A stretch of DNA of 64,000 nucleotides from Thunnus maccoyii (GCF_910596095.1 NC_056551.1:2418001-2482000), one strand, 5' to 3'; counted from the stretch's first letter, positions 35,720 to 48,280 are shown. A program made the numbers and translations. The notes: generated by a model from the sequence alone, not told the origin.

Positions 35720-35995
35720 TTCAAACAGGTTCTCCCCACTCAGTGACACACCCGCTGAGAAACAAACTCTGATTATTGGCAGCTCCATAGTCAGAAACGT
35801 GAAGTTAGCGACACCAGCAGCTATAGTTAAATGTATTCTTGGGGCCAGAGCGGGCGACATTGAGTCAAATTTAAAACTGCTGGCTAAGAATAAACATAAA
35901 TATGGTACGATTGTCATCCATGTCGGCGGCAACGACTCCTGATTACGCCAATCGGAGGTCACCAAAATTAATGTTGAGTCGGTGTGTACATTTGC
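35720..35995 (+). pseudogene. L2 ORF1 esterase domain, N-terminal half only, copy 1
   Basis: Encodes [13 protein letters not shown] (the GxS block with the catalytic serine of SGNH/GDSL-type esterases), [12 protein letters not shown] (block II glycine) and [11 protein letters not shown] (block III GxND). It then hits a stop at 35941 and is cut at about 35995, where it fuses to the ORF2 leader. The block carrying the catalytic D-x-x-H is missing here; copy 2 retains exactly that block. Confidence 0.7.
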
Positions 35996-35999
35996 AAAA

Positions 36000-38900
36000 A
36001 CAACCCAGAGTTGAGACCAGGAGGCAGAGCTGCAGTCCTACACGCTTCTCTGCGCTTCCATTAGAGCAGTTACCCACCCAAAACCACATCGAGACTGTGT
36101 CTGTCCCCCGACCACATAAATCAATTAAATCCAAAGTAAACAAAAGAGTCATTCATGAAAATCTAGTAAAAATTAAAACCACTACTGCAATAGTACAACA
36201 AAATAAGATAATTAAATGTGGACTCTTGAACAATAGATCTCTTTCATCTAAAGCTGTTTTAGTAAACAATTTAATTTCAGATCATCATATTGATTTATTT
36301 TGTTGGCTGGCTGTGTCATGAAGAATATGTCAGCCTTAATGAATCCACTCCCCCCAGTCATATTAATACTCATATTCCTTGAGACACTGGCCGAGGAGGA
36401 GGATTTGCAGCCATTTTCAACTCAAGCCTAATCATCAACCCTAGACCTAAATTTAATTATAACTCATTCGAAAGCCTTGTTCTTGGTCTCTCTCAGCCAA
36501 CCTGGAAAACTTTACAGCCAGTTCTATTTGTTATAGTGTATCGTCCTCCTGGCCTGTACTCTGAATTCCTATCTGAATTCTCAGAGTTTTTGTCGTATTT
36601 AGTCCTTAGTACAGATAAAGTAATTATAGTAGGTGATTTTAATATTCATGTGGACGTTGATAGTGACAGTCTCAGCACTGCATTTATCTCATTATTAGAC
36701 TCAATTGGCTTCTCTCAGTGTGTAAATAATCCCACTCACCGTCTTAACCACACCCTAGACCTTGTTCTGACTTATGGGATTGAAATTGAACATTTAATAA
36801 TTTTTCCACAAAATCCTATTCTATCAGATCATTTTTTAATAACTTTTGAATTCCTATTACTGGATTATACACCATTAGACAAAAATGTCCTCACTAGATG
36901 TCTATCTGATAGTGTTGTAGATAAATTTAAGGAAGCAATTCCATCAGTACTGAATTCACTGCCATGTCTCAATACTACAGAGGACTCTTATGTTAACTTT
37001 AGTCCCTCCCAAATTGATAATCGTGTTGATAGTGCTGCAGGCTCATTAAGAAAAACACTTGACTCCATCGCCACCTTAAAAAGGAAGATAATAAAACATA
37101 AGAGGTTAGCTCCTTGGTATAACTCCCAAACCTGCAAATTAAAGCAAACATCGCGAAAATTGGAGAGGATTTGGTGTTCCACCAAAGTAGAAGAATCTCG
37201 CTTAGTCTGGCAAGATAGTCTTAAAACATATAGGAAGGCCCTCTGTAATGCCAGAGCCGCCTATTACTGAGCATTAATAGAAGAGAATAAAAACTGCCCT
37301 AGGTTCCTTTTCAGCACTTTGGCCAGGCTGACAAAGAGTCATAACTGTATTGATCCATGTATTCCTATAGTTCTCAGTAGTAATGACTTTATGAGCTTCT
37401 TTAATGATAAAATTCTAACTATTAGAGACAAAATTAACCACCTCCTGCCCTCAACAGGTACCGTTCTCTCCCCAAACACAGGAACCTTAGAAACAGCAGT
37501 AAATCCTGACATATATTTGGACTGTTTTTCTCCAGTAGACTTGTCTGAACTAACTTCAATGATTTGTTCAGCTAAACCATCAACCTGTCTCTTAGATCCC
37601 ATCCCAAATAGGTTGCTTAAGGAAGCCTTACCCTTAGTTAGCACTTCTTTACTAGATATGATCAATCTGTCTTTAGTAACAGGCTATGTACCACAGTCCT
37701 TTAAAGTAGCTGTAATTAAACCTCTTCTTAAGAAGCCTACTCTTGATTCAGGTGTTTTAGCCAATTATAGACCTATATCTAACCTTCCATTTCTCTCTAA
37801 GATCCTTGAGAAAGCAGTCTCTAATCAGTTATGTGACTTTCTACATAACAATAGTTTATTTGAGGATTTTCAGTCAGGATTTAGAGCGCATCATAGCACA
37901 GAGACAGCACTGGTGAAAGTCACAAATGACCTCCTAACTGCATCGGACAAAGGATTTGTCTCTATACTTGTCCTGTTAGATCTTAGTGCCGCATTCGACA
38001 CAATTGACCATCGAATCCTTTTGCAGAGACTAGAACATTTAATTGGCATTAAAGGAACTGCATTAAGCTGGTTTAAGTCCTATTTATCAGACCGATTTCA
38101 GTTTATACATGTTAATGATGAATCCTCCGTGAAGGCAAAAGTTAGACACGGAGTTCCACAAGGTTCTGTACTTGGACCAATTCTATTCACCTTGTATATG
38201 CTTCCTTTAGGTAATATTATTAGGAAACACTCCATAAATTTTCATTGTTATGCAGATGATACCCAATTATATTTATCAACGAAGCCAGATGAAACCAATC
38301 AGTTAAACAAACTCCAAGCATGCCTTAAGGACATAAAGACCTGGATGATCTGCAATTTTCTACTACTAAATTCAGATAAAACTGAAGTTATTGTGCTTGG
38401 CCCTAAACACCTTAGAAACACATTATCTAATGATAAAGCTACTCTGGATGGCATTACCCTGGCCTCCAGCACCACCGTAAGGAATCTGGGAGTTATCTTT
38501 GATCAGGATATGTCCTTTAACTCCCACATAAATCAAATTTCAAGGACTGCCTTTTTTCACTTACGTAATATCGCAAAAATCAGTCACATCCTGTCCCTAA
38601 AAGATGCAGAAAAACTAGTTCACGCATTTGTTACTTCTAGGCTGGATTATTGCAATTCCTTATTATCAGGCTGCCCTAACAAGTCTCTAAAGACTCTCCA
38701 GCTGGTCAAGAATGCAGCTGCACGTGTACTGACTAAAACTAGAAAAAAAGATCACATTTCTCCCATTTTAGCTTCGCTACATTGGCTTCCTGTAAAATCT
38801 AGAATAGAATATAAAATCCTTCTCCTAACTTACAAAGCCCTTAATGGTCAGGAACCATCATATCTTGAAGAGCTCATAATACCGTATTATCCCACTAGAA

Positions 38901-39007
38901 CACTGCGCTCCCAGAATGCAGGCTTACTGGTGGTTCCTACAGTCTTTAAAACCCAGCTACCACAAGTTTTCTACAGTGAAGTTAACAGTTTGAATCCATC
39001 CTTGTAA
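36000..39007 (+). pseudogene. L2 ORF2 endonuclease-reverse transcriptase, broken, copy 1
   Basis: Follows copy 2 closely but the frame is broken. At about 36303 a deletion removes the LTETW-type endonuclease glutamate block and shifts the frame. At 36379 CGA has become TGA, and at 37268 TCA has become TGA. The second half (37319-39007, 562 codons) is open and carries [13 protein letters not shown] (RT motif A), [13 protein letters not shown] (motif B) and [10 protein letters not shown] (motif C, YADD). Its C-terminus diverges after VVPTVFKTQ. Without an intact endonuclease it cannot retrotranspose by itself. Confidence 0.85.
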
Positions 39008-39220
39008 CAAAAACATTCCAAACTGTGATTATGGACTTTGAGGGGAGTTTGTCCTTACCGCTGTTGCCAAGTGCTTGCTCATGGGGAAATTGTTGGGTCT
39101 CTCTCTCTGTGTAAATAAAAGAATATTGTCTAGACCTGCTCCATGTGAAAAGTGCCCTGAGATGACTTTTGTTGTGACTTGGCGCTATATTAATAAAATT
39201 GAATTGGATTGAATAAGCAT

Positions 39221-39703
39221 TTAACAGACAGGGAGGATGTAATGAAAGATGATAGAGTTGCATTATGAGAAATGTAGGATCCAGTGTTTTGGGGGCTTGG
39301 GGTAAGCAAAAGTGCATCAACTTTGTAGGAGAAAGGACAAATGTGACAAAAATCAGACAGCTGCATAAACATACTATAAATTACAATAATTATGACCAAA
39401 GTCAGTGAAAAATAAATTTGGAGTTAATGTAACTGGCCAAATTTGAAACTTGAAATGTGGACTGATAGCAGCGCTAGAATGATTCTAAAAAGATGTGTAT
39501 GTGTATTTATTGGCTTGATCTGAATCTACCAACTTTCATAAAAATTGTAAGTGAGAACTCCCAATGAGAGAGCAAGAAAAAACAGGCAGACACACACAGA
39601 CTAATACAGTATTATACTGGCACAGTCATAAGAATGTACACAAAATTTGCTCATTAATTTCTTTTAAATTAAATGTGATTAAGCCAGTAATCATTGGAGG
39701 TTA
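39221..39703. other. No recognisable feature
   Basis: Non-coding DNA between the L2 tail and the (GAT)n start of the next duplicated segment. Confidence 0.5.
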
Positions 39704-40174
39704 GATGATGATGATGATGATGATGATAATGATGATAATACAGCGTGACGGCTCCAGTGTCTCTTCCTTTGATCCTATGGTGTGTGTTTGTGTGTTGCAG
39801 GTCCATGGATGGGTGGAGCTGAGGTGCCACTGAGTACTAACTGGGAACACCTGGCCAGTTTCCCAGAGCTTACTTAAACATGCTTACTCTGGTTCCGTCC
39901 CAGTGACCTCTTCCCCAGTTACCAAGCCTTGTTTGTTTTTGCGTTACTCTTTTGGTTTTGTCTTACACTGACATGCCCCTCACATTAGTCATCACATTCA
40001 TACACTTTCAAACATCACTGACACTGATCTTCACACTTCATTGCATTTACTTGTTACTTACTCTAATAAATTTCAGTTTATCATTGCTAAATTTGGTGTG
40101 AGTTTGTCATGACGTTATCTGTGGAATATGTCTGTAAACATTCAGAGAAAGATGAGACGCCCATTTGTAAGGTA
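39704..40174. repeat. Duplicated segment 2, source copy
   Basis: Begins in a (GAT)n microsatellite and is repeated with few changes at 41966-42432. Its last part is U3-like sequence of an LTR continuing to about 40315. Confidence 0.9.
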
Positions 40175-40320
40175 TATAAATCAATTGTGAATGTTCTGAG
40201 ACGAGCCTTTTCTATGTAACCCTGTTTGTGTGTTGCACTGTGAAACGCTCCTTCTTGTACAAGAAAATAAATTCAACTTAAACTTTGATACTTCAGATCC
40301 AGTCTCCATTATTTAAAGGT
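40130..40320 (+). mobile_element. LTR fragment (R region with poly(A) signal)
   Basis: gcccatttgtaaggtatata holds a TATA box. It is followed by tgttgcactgtgaaacgctc, cttcttgtacaagaaaataa (AATAAA) and a cttcagatccagtctcc end. This matches, in the opposite orientation, the insertion at 30243-30684. Limits and family are uncertain; no coding part is present. Confidence 0.45.
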
Positions 40321-41027
40321 CAATGAGAAGAAATTCTTTTAACATTTTTCCTTTGTCAAACCATAGAATTTCATGTGAATGCTGTCACTCCCATGCTTCT
40401 GGAAATTCCACGTGCATAAGGCTGATCCTTTGGTACATGCAATCATAAACTTGATAAGACTTGAGGAGTGCCACAGAGTGAAACGTGAATGGGAGAGAGG
40501 GAGAGTGGAAATAACATCGAAAGCTGATGAAATATAAACAGTCAAGCTGGTACATGTGGATCTGGTGTTCGTCACCACAAACAAGAGCTAAAAATAACTA
40601 GCCAACCCCCACAGGAGAAAATAAAAGTTTACAAGAAGATTAAGTGGAGCCTGTAACTGAATCATGATGCAATAACTATAGGATTTGATTTGATCTGAAG
40701 AAAAAATCCAGTATCCAGTAACTATTGCATCAGAACTTTCAGTTGTTTTCTTTTTCTTTTTGTTTGTTTCTGGAAATCTAATCAGTGAGGTAACAAGAAT
40801 GATGACTCAAACGAGGGCTGCATAGTGAGTGATTGTGGGACTTATCAACAGTCACATACTGAGCTGGTTTGCCAAGGGTGTGACATCACCGAGACCAGCT
40901 CGGCTAGTTATCTGTCTCTTTTCTCACCAATCAGAAAGATCCTCTAGGAAACAAAAAACAAGACCCTTGGACTTCAAAAAAAAAAAAAAAAATTAAATCA
41001 TTATCATCTTTCAATCAGCAATTTGGA
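40321..41027. other. No recognisable feature
   Basis: Non-coding. An imperfect inverted pair (gatgcaataacta near 40668, ttactattgcatc-type near 40725) may be a small MITE relic. Confidence 0.4.
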
Positions 41028-41642
41028 AATACTCTACATTCATTTATGTTTTTCATAAACATAATAAAAATACTATCTTGACCTGATGACCATATTCTGC
41101 TTTTCTCCTTAATGCTGAAAGGCCTACTGCTTCTGTGATACAGCACCAGCCACTCAGATTCTATGAGGCTGCATAAGTAGTTACAACAATGAAAATATGC
41201 AATAGTGCATATAAAACGTGCCGACAGCCTACAGTTAAGCCTACCGTGCCATCTTGCTATTGACCTGCTGGAGTGGACCAGTGACATTGTGATAAAGTCA
41301 AAGCTCAAACCACCACTATGTGTCCCCCTCATTTGGTAACACAAATATTAGATTGAGTGTAATACAGTATTTCTTCCACTGAGTGGAATAAAGCAGCTAA
41401 GTGGCTCAAAGTCTCTGTTCTCTAAAAATAATTGACAATCGTTTATAGCACGAGGAATACAAGGTTTTAGGGTGCTGTCCTCTGAGCCCTTTTCACATCC
41501 ATTTACTTGTATTAGACAGCGACAGGGTCAGGAGGAACTAGTGTTGTATTAATGTGTATTGCATGGATGGGATGGCGCCCATTAGGAAGGAGAGTACAAA
41601 ATAGATTAATGTGTGCAATTATTTTCATACTGTGGAACTTGA
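41028..41642. repeat. Duplicated segment 3, source copy
   Basis: Repeated almost base for base at 42433-43047. The minus-strand frames in both copies (41015-41344; 42399-42749) are the same non-coding text. Confidence 0.9.
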
Positions 41643-41645
41643 CCG

Positions 41646-43047
41646 ATCAGACCGATTTCAGTTTGTACATGTTAATTAATTAATTAATTAATGATGAATC
41701 CTCCGTGAAGGCAAGGGTTAGACACGGAGTTCCACAAGGTTCTGTACTTGGACCAATTCTATTCACCTTGTATATGCTTCCTTTAGGTAATATTATTAGG
41801 AAACACTCCATAAATTTTCATTGTTATGCAGATGATACCCAATTATATTTATCAACGAAGCCAGATGAAACCAATCAGTTAAACAAACTCCAAGCATGCC
41901 TTAAGGACATAAAGACCTGGATGACCTGCAATTTTCTACTACTAAATTCAGATAAAACTGAAGTTGATGATGATGATAATGATGATGATAATACAGCGTG
42001 ACGGCTCCAGTGTCTCTTCCTTTGATCCTATGGTGTGTGTTTGTGTGTTGCAGGTCCATGGATGGGTGGAGCTGAGGTGCCACTGAGTACTAACTGGGAA
42101 CACCTGGCCAGTTTCCCAGAGCTTACTTAAGCATGCCTACTCTGTTTCCGTCCCGGTGACCTCTTCCCCAGTTACCAAGCCTTGTTTGTTTTTGCATTAC
42201 TCTTTTGGTTTTGTCTTACACTGACAACATGCCCCTCACATTGGTCATCACATTCATACACTTTCAAACATCACTGACACTGATCTTCACACTTCATTGC
42301 ATTTACTTGTGTTACTTACTCTAATAAATTTCAGCTTATCATTGCTAAATTTGGTGTGAGTTTGTCATGACGTTATCTGTGGAATATGTCTGTAAACATT
42401 AGGAGAAAGATGAGACGCCCATTTGTAAGGTAAATACTCTACATTCGTTTATGTTTTTCATAAACATAATAAAAATACTATCTTGACCTGATGACCATAT
42501 TCTGCTTTTCTCCTTAATGCTGAAAGGCCTACTGCTTCTGTGATACAGCACCAGCCACTCAGATTCTAGGAGGCTGCATGAGTAGTTACAGCAATGAAAA
42601 TATGCAATAGTGCATATAAAACGTGCCGACAGCCTACAGTTAAGCCTACCGTGCCATCTTGCTATTGACCTGCTGGAGTGGACCAGTGACATTGTGATAA
42701 AGTCAAAGCTCAAACCACCACTATGTGTCCCCCTCATTTGGTAACACAAATATTAGACTGAGTATAATACAGTATTTCTTCCACTGAGTGGAATAAAGCA
42801 GCTAAGTGGCTCAAAGTCTCTGTTCTCTAAAAATAATTGACAATCGTTTATAGCACGAGGAATACAAGGTTTTAGGGTGCTGTCCTCTGAGCCCTTTTCA
42901 CATCCATTTACTTGTATTAGACAGCGACAGGGTCAGGAGGAACTAGTGTTGTATTAATGTGTATTGCATAGATGGGACGGCGCCCATTAGGAAGGAGAGT
43001 ACAAAATAGATTAATGTGTGCAATTATTTTCATACTGTAGAACTTGA
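41646..43047 (+). repeat. Mosaic duplication assembled from three upstream segments
   Basis: 41646-41965 equals L2 copy 1 at 38086-38389 (with a 16-bp TTAA expansion near 41674). 41966-42432 equals 39704-40174. 42433-43047 equals 41028-41642. The pieces keep order and orientation and the block starts 3 bp after its last source ends. It therefore fits a 3.56-kb tandem duplication that lost 38390-39703 and 40175-41027 from the downstream copy. Joins occur at gtt/gatgat and ggta/aatac with minimal overlap. The RT frame at 41705-42001 is a fragment of L2 ORF2. Confidence 0.9.
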
Positions 43048-44520
43048 TTTATAGTAATATTAAAATGCTTAAAAAGTAAAAACTAGCTCAAATATATGCT
43101 CAAATATTTAATAATAATTTATTAAGCTTGCTGTAAGCTTTGTGGCTGGGTTTGCACCACACATGTGCCCTTTACTGGCCACTGCTTAGTAGAATTCTGC
43201 ACAGGCCTAAAACTTTCACATCCAACCTGATTGAACCCGCCTGGTCCCGCAGAATTTGAGACCCAAACCTGACCTGAGACCTGGTTCTTTACTTTCGTTA
43301 TTGGAAAAAATTCTCCCTCAAAGACAAACTTATACTTTGGCAAGGCTTTCCCACACATAAAAAATGACAGACCAACAGACCAACACAGAATGTAGTATGG
43401 CCCACACACACTGCAGTCAACAGTGTAACACTGCAACATCTCAAAATAATAATTTATCTGCCTTAGTAAATCAACTTCACCTTTTCTGAATATTGACCAT
43501 GCCTGATAAACCCAAAATGTCTTTCCCAGATGAACGTGACAACAGTCCAAATAGTTATAATCCAGAACAGAACTTTATACAGGCAATCTAGTGATGCTCC
43601 TTAAGAGTTGTGGAGGAAGGTTGGAGATTTTTATCTGTTATCACAAGGAGGTCATGTTTCCACAATGCAACGGCCTTCCCTGAATCACTAAGGATAAGAG
43701 CTTAAGAAGCTCCCCTTTTGCAAGTTTTTGCTTTATTTCATTCGTTACTGACCAGGCTAATGCTAACGCACTGGCTATGCTGGTCGCTGGTCAATCTACG
43801 TTCCAACCTCACCTATGATCTAGAGCTCCTGGAAGTAACTAAAAGACTGAGATCCTGATTAGAAGTGTATTAGATTAGTCCATTTTCTTGCAGGCGTCTT
43901 TACTCACTCTTGGGGAAAAGGTGAATATTTTATGACATGGAGCTCAGACTGGAAACCCTGCACCTTTTTTTGTTGAAGGGAGCTAGCTGAGGTGGTTCAA
44001 CACTTCATCAGGATGCCCCCCTATGGAGGTATTATGGGCACAACTGGGAGGATGAGCTAAAGAGGAAGGAACTAAGATATATTTTTAAAGAATAGGATAA
44101 AATATAAAGAAAGGTAAAGAGTCAACTCCAGTTATGCCAGGGAAACCTGGAATGGACTGATGGGTCATGATGGGTAGAGCGGGGAAAAAACAAGATGTCC
44201 CACTGAATAAAGTTGTATCTTTTGCTAATGACTTGAATATAAAGCATAACCCCCCTGTTATAGTTTTAATGACAATGATAACTTTGACATTGTCAGAATG
44301 AAATGTTAGGTTTTGAAATTAGATGTTTTATATTGATACTTTTATGATAGATTTTACAATTAGATGATTTATATTACATTTCGATACTTTTATAATTACC
44401 TTGTTTTTCTATCTTCTACCTTTGTAATTAATCATCTAGAAGGGTTAAACATAATGGTGATGTGCCAATATCATGGAGTTGTATGTCACATGAAGGTATG
44501 CAGGTCATAAGCATTAACTC
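43048..44520. other. No recognisable gene
   Basis: A minus-strand frame at 43122-43550 (142 codons) has no domain I recognise. The text aaaactttcacatccaacct followed by acccgcctggtcccgcag looks like part of an interspersed repeat. Otherwise featureless. Confidence 0.4.
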
Positions 44521-44524
44521 CATG

Positions 44525-45230
44525 GTGTGAAGAGCTGACACAATGGAAAGCATTGAGTCAACAACGCCGAAACCAGACAGACAACAACAGAACATGGCAC
44601 CTAGAAGGTGTTACTAACTGTCTGATCATCAGTGATCAGAAAACATAGTGCACTAGACAGTGATGCACTCAGGGAGAAGGGGATTCACCCTTCAGGGAGA
44701 CCAGGAAAGCAGTGGGGGGCATTTACATTTGGGCAGGATCAAAGAGGGTCAAGCATTGTCTACGTAGGGCCAGCAGAGCAGGAGGAGAAGGACATTTACA
44801 TACAGGCAGGATCAAAGAAATCAGCAGGGGGCAGGAGACAGGAAGGACATACATTTGGCATAGAGGCTGGGAGCTGAACCCAGGAGTTGCTTGCCTATCC
44901 AGATGTGTAATCTTCTTCCTCGCACTGTCTCAACCTGATTGGAGGAATCGTGTGCCAAGAGGCTGGGACCAGCCTGTGCACCAATGAAAGGAGAGCTAAA
45001 GCTGAACCACAGCCCCTCCCCAACTATAGTAACCAATCATATTCATTCTGTGTCTTCTTATACTGTGTATTGTAAAATTTCCAGATCCTTTTCTGGGCGA
45101 ATGGTTGCAGAGAAACAGCGCTGGCTGACTGCGATTTTTCAAACAGAAAAGGTCCTTGTACAAGCTTTTAATGATACAATTTGAAATAAAAGGTTAAACG
45201 GCACTTAGGAGTTGGTCCTTTCTCAAATCA
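44525..45230 (+). mobile_element. Putative solo LTR
   Basis: Non-coding block that begins tgtgaagagctgacacaatg. It carries two near-copies of ggcaggatcaaag (about 44733 and 44803) in what would be U3, and ends in a poly(A)-type stretch (aatttgaaataaaaggttaa) followed by aggagttggtcctttctcaa. The TG start, late AATAAA and lack of genes fit a solo LTR of a retrotransposon. No target duplication was confirmed. Confidence 0.35.
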
Positions 45231-45254
45231 ACAAGCACGCTGACAACATATTCA

Positions 45255-45660
45255 ATAACACCACTGATCATTCCATAATTGTGCTCACAGAGGCACAAGT
45301 AGCAGCTCAGCCTTGCTAGAATTAAACCTAGTAAAGTACCTGGACTTGATGGATTAAGGGGTAGGGTGGGTAAGTTGTGTAGGTTTCAGCTCAAAGCAGT
45401 TTTTGCGAAATTATTCCATCTTTTAACAAATGAACATTCTGTTCCCAACACATGGAAACTCTCCAATATCGTTCATGTCCCTAAGAAGCCCAGAGCAACA
45501 GAGGTCAATGCTTTTAGACCAGTTGTGCTGACCAGCATCCTGTGTAAATGTATGGAGAGGGTCATATCCCTCAGCAAATGGTCTGACCCACTTCAGTTTG
45601 CATACAAGAAGGGCCGAGGAACTGGAGACACCATTGACACTGATGAATACTGCTAGTAAA
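45255..45660 (+). pseudogene. Jockey/Rex-type LINE reverse-transcriptase fragment
   Basis: The frame at 45366-45656 with flanking pieces gives SKVPGLDGLRGRV (the KAPGPDG block that precedes RT motif 1), then TWKLSNIVHVPKKPRATEVN and FRPVVLTSILCKCMERVI, and DPLQFAYKKGRGTGDTI. This is the order and spacing of the RT fingers in jockey-like fish LINEs. Stops surround it and the catalytic YADD region is absent. Confidence 0.65.
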
Positions 45661-46204
45661 CATCTATAGCAGTATAAGAGTTATGCCAGACTTTTATTTA
45701 TTGATTTTAGTTCAATTTTTAATTGAATGCAGAAATATACTCTGATTAAAAGGCTGTGATTCATCTGGAAAACAGATACACAACACAAAGCTAAGTTACA
45801 GCTTGATGGCAGATTAAGTGATTCCTACATGACTAGAAATTTCCACTCTTTTTTTGTTTTTTTCCAAATATGTGATATTTCCACATAACATAAAATAACA
45901 TACATGTTACACTGAACATAAAAGACAAAAAAGTGGCACACTTAACCAAAATACATAAAGGCACTTTGAATACAATATGGCCAAGGCACATTTGGCTGTA
46001 ATACTTGTAGACAGGATATTTAAATCATAAAAATAAATGCTCCAACACTCCATAATATGATATTCACTTAAAACTCACAGTAAAACAAAACATAAAGAAA
46101 ATTCACAGTAGTTCACCGCAAGGCCTCAATGAAACCTTCCCCCTCTAGAAATTTCATGAATGAGCCCTAAATCTTTTCAAAAGAGTTGTATTTTGCTCTT
46201 ACTA
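45661..46204. other. No recognisable feature
   Basis: AT-rich non-coding DNA. Confidence 0.5.
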
Positions 46205-46945
46205 TACAGTGCTGCTTGAAAGTTTGTGAACCCTTTAGAATTTTCTGTATTTCTGCATAAATATGGCCTAAAACGTGATCAGATATTTACACAAGTCCTA
46301 AAACTAGATAAAGGGAACCTAATTAAACAAATGAGACAAAAAAATATATATTTTTTATTTATTTATTGAGGAAAATGATCCAATCTTACATATTTGTGTG
46401 TGGCAAAAGTATGTGAACCCCTAGGATTATCAATTCATTTGAAGGGGAAACTACAGTCAGTTGTTTCAATCAATGGGATGACAATCAAGTGTGAGTCTGG
46501 GAAGCCCTGCCTTATTTAAAGAAGAGAAATCTGGGTCTTCACTGTCAAACTCTGAGCTTCACAACACAGGTTTGTGGAAGTGTGTCATGGCTCAAACAAA
46601 GGATATTTCTGAGGATCTTAGAAGAAATGTTGTTGATGTTCACCAAGCTGGAAAGGGTTACAAAACCATTTCTGAAGAGTTTGGACTCCACCAGTCTACT
46701 GTCAGGCAGATTGTGTACAAATGGAATACATTCAACACCATTGTTACCCTCCCCAGGAGAGGTCGAACAACAAAAATCACTCCAAGAGCAGATGCGTAAT
46801 AGTCTGGGAGGCCACAATGGACCCCAGGGTAACGTCTAGGAAACTAAAGGTCTCTCTTGCAGTGGCTACGGTCGATGTTAATGAGTCCACCATCAGGAGA
46901 ACATGGCAGAGTTGCAAGGAGAAACCCACTACTCTCCAAAAAGTA
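46205..46945 (+). mobile_element. Tc1-like transposon, 3'-truncated
   Basis: The left end, TA followed by cagtgctgcttgaaagtttg, and the following text match the terminal inverted repeat of a widespread fish Tc1-like family. A second inverted stretch (gtatgtgaacccctaggatt) lies near 46410. It encodes the transposase N-terminus and stops abruptly near 46945, so about half of the gene and the right end are missing. Confidence 0.8.
46587..46940 (+). pseudogene. Tc1-like transposase, N-terminal part
   Basis: Starts MAQTKDISEDLRRNVVDVHQ, the first helix-turn-helix of the paired-like DNA-binding domain, and continues KTISEEFGLHQSTVRQIVYK and PRRGRTTKITPRAD (the GRPR-like hook). A 1-nt frameshift at about 46795 moves the second HTH (VIVWEATMDPRVTSRKLK, then NESTIRRTWQS) to another frame. 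The DDE catalytic domain is absent. Inactive. Confidence 0.8.
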
Positions 46946-47091
46946 CAAGCACTAAGCTTATAAACACACAATAGTACAAGTAATAAGCTTATAAACATAA
47001 AATAGTACAAGCACTAAACTTGTAAACACACAAATCTAATATTATCTCTGCCCAGACAACCTCTTACTTGTGTTGCTCTCCAAAGCGAACC

Positions 47092-47094
<3 letters not shown>

Positions 47095-47160
<66 letters not shown>
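47095..47160. repeat. (GT)n(GA)n microsatellite
   Basis: About 25 GT units followed by about 8 GA units. Open frames through it are artefacts of the repeat. Confidence 0.95.
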
Positions 47161-47161
<1 letters not shown>

Positions 47162-47302
47162 TCTGTCAGTGAGATCCAGCAGCAAGTCCTCGGATGCGTG
47201 GTACTGGCGGTGCCATCCTTGTTCCTTGAGGCTGATGGTGCTGGTTTCTTGGTGGAGCAGCAAAGAAACGCAGGATGGTCAACTCAGTCAACATCAGTGG
47301 AA

Positions 47303-48280
47303 ACCAGTGGTGGCTGGTGACATAAAAAAATGGGGAGGACAGGAGGAAAACCAACATGGAATCTTACAACAAACCGCATCAACCTATATCATTGTCCCAG
47401 GTGTGGGGGGCAATTTTATATGCCAATAAAACAATTTGCTTTCAAAAACAAAAACCCTTGAGTGTTGTAAAGGCTGCTTCTTTAAAGACATTTAGCATAT
47501 ACATATTGTTTCTAAACAAAGAAGTGCTCATTTTAGCCGTGGAGTGGTTCAAATGTGTCATTTTACTAACAAAGTGAAATTCAAATTTATAGTATTGTTC
47601 TATTGTGACAACAGATTTATGTTCTCATCAAAAACAGACAACTTATCACATCATTTACAGGTGTTTCCTGTGTATTTTCTTAGTATACAGAAATATATAA
47701 AGTAGCACAAAGCTTATAATCTGATACAGGTTCAGATCAGTGCTGAATACTAGAAAGATTGAACACTAAAAACATTCACAGATCTAAAAGTGTAGGTTCA
47801 CATCAGAAAGTATTAATGCATGTACCAAATACATGACTTACACACTCTTATCTTTATGTACGATATACAAAATATAATCTACAAAACTGACAAACTTTGT
47901 TTTCCAGTTATTCTGTAACACACTCACAGCCAGAAACAGCAAGGAACTTTTGTCCATGGTCTTAAATGAAAACAACATTTAACATGTCCAATGTTTAAAT
48001 AAAATAAAATAAAATATTTAATGCTCAGTTATTGCAATATGAAGCATGAAACCTTCCTCTTTTAAACAGTAAATGAAACAGCCTCTGTCCACATCATCAA
48101 AACTTGATGATAACAAACATTCACCGCTAACGTCAGTTAGCAGCTAGATGCTAAGTAGCTGCAGTCCTTAATAGTCCTTCCATGGATGTATAAAGAGTCC
48201 TTCAGGCTGCTACAACAAGCCAGCTGTTGCATTGGCTAGCGCAAGGAGCTATCTACTGCTGCTACTCTGCCTTACAGTGG
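47303..48280. repeat. Interspersed repeat, copy B (partner at 14428-15715)
   Basis: Begins around ccagtggtggctggtgacat. 47330-47895 and 48170-48275 match 14440-14960 and 15585-15665. Copy B carries about 60 bp near 47395-47465 that copy A lacks, and a different middle. Non-coding. Confidence 0.7.

Larger units (their letters stand above)
35095..39220 (+). mobile_element. L2-clade LINE, copy 1 (near full length, defective)
   Basis: Contains a 5' UTR (about 35095-35377), ORF1 pieces, an ORF2 endonuclease-RT region and a 3' end (gcgctatattaataaaattg, about 39182-39201). Relative to copy 2 at 56.9-60.9 kb it has four visible lesions. It has lost ORF1 C-terminal sequence and the ORF1/ORF2 boundary at about 35995. 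It has a short deletion with frameshift at 36303 and stop mutations at 36379 and 37268. The last ORF2 codons and most of the 3' UTR are replaced by about 90 bp of unrelated text at 38950-39040. The 5' limit is approximate. Confidence 0.85.

Noticed and set aside
44632..45184. Small overlapping frames in 44.6-45.2 kb
   Set aside because: No recognisable domains; the block has LTR-like layout with short internal repeats.
46997..47263. Open frames on both strands through 47042-47263
   Set aside because: They run through the GT/GA microsatellite and encode only repeated dipeptides; no gene.
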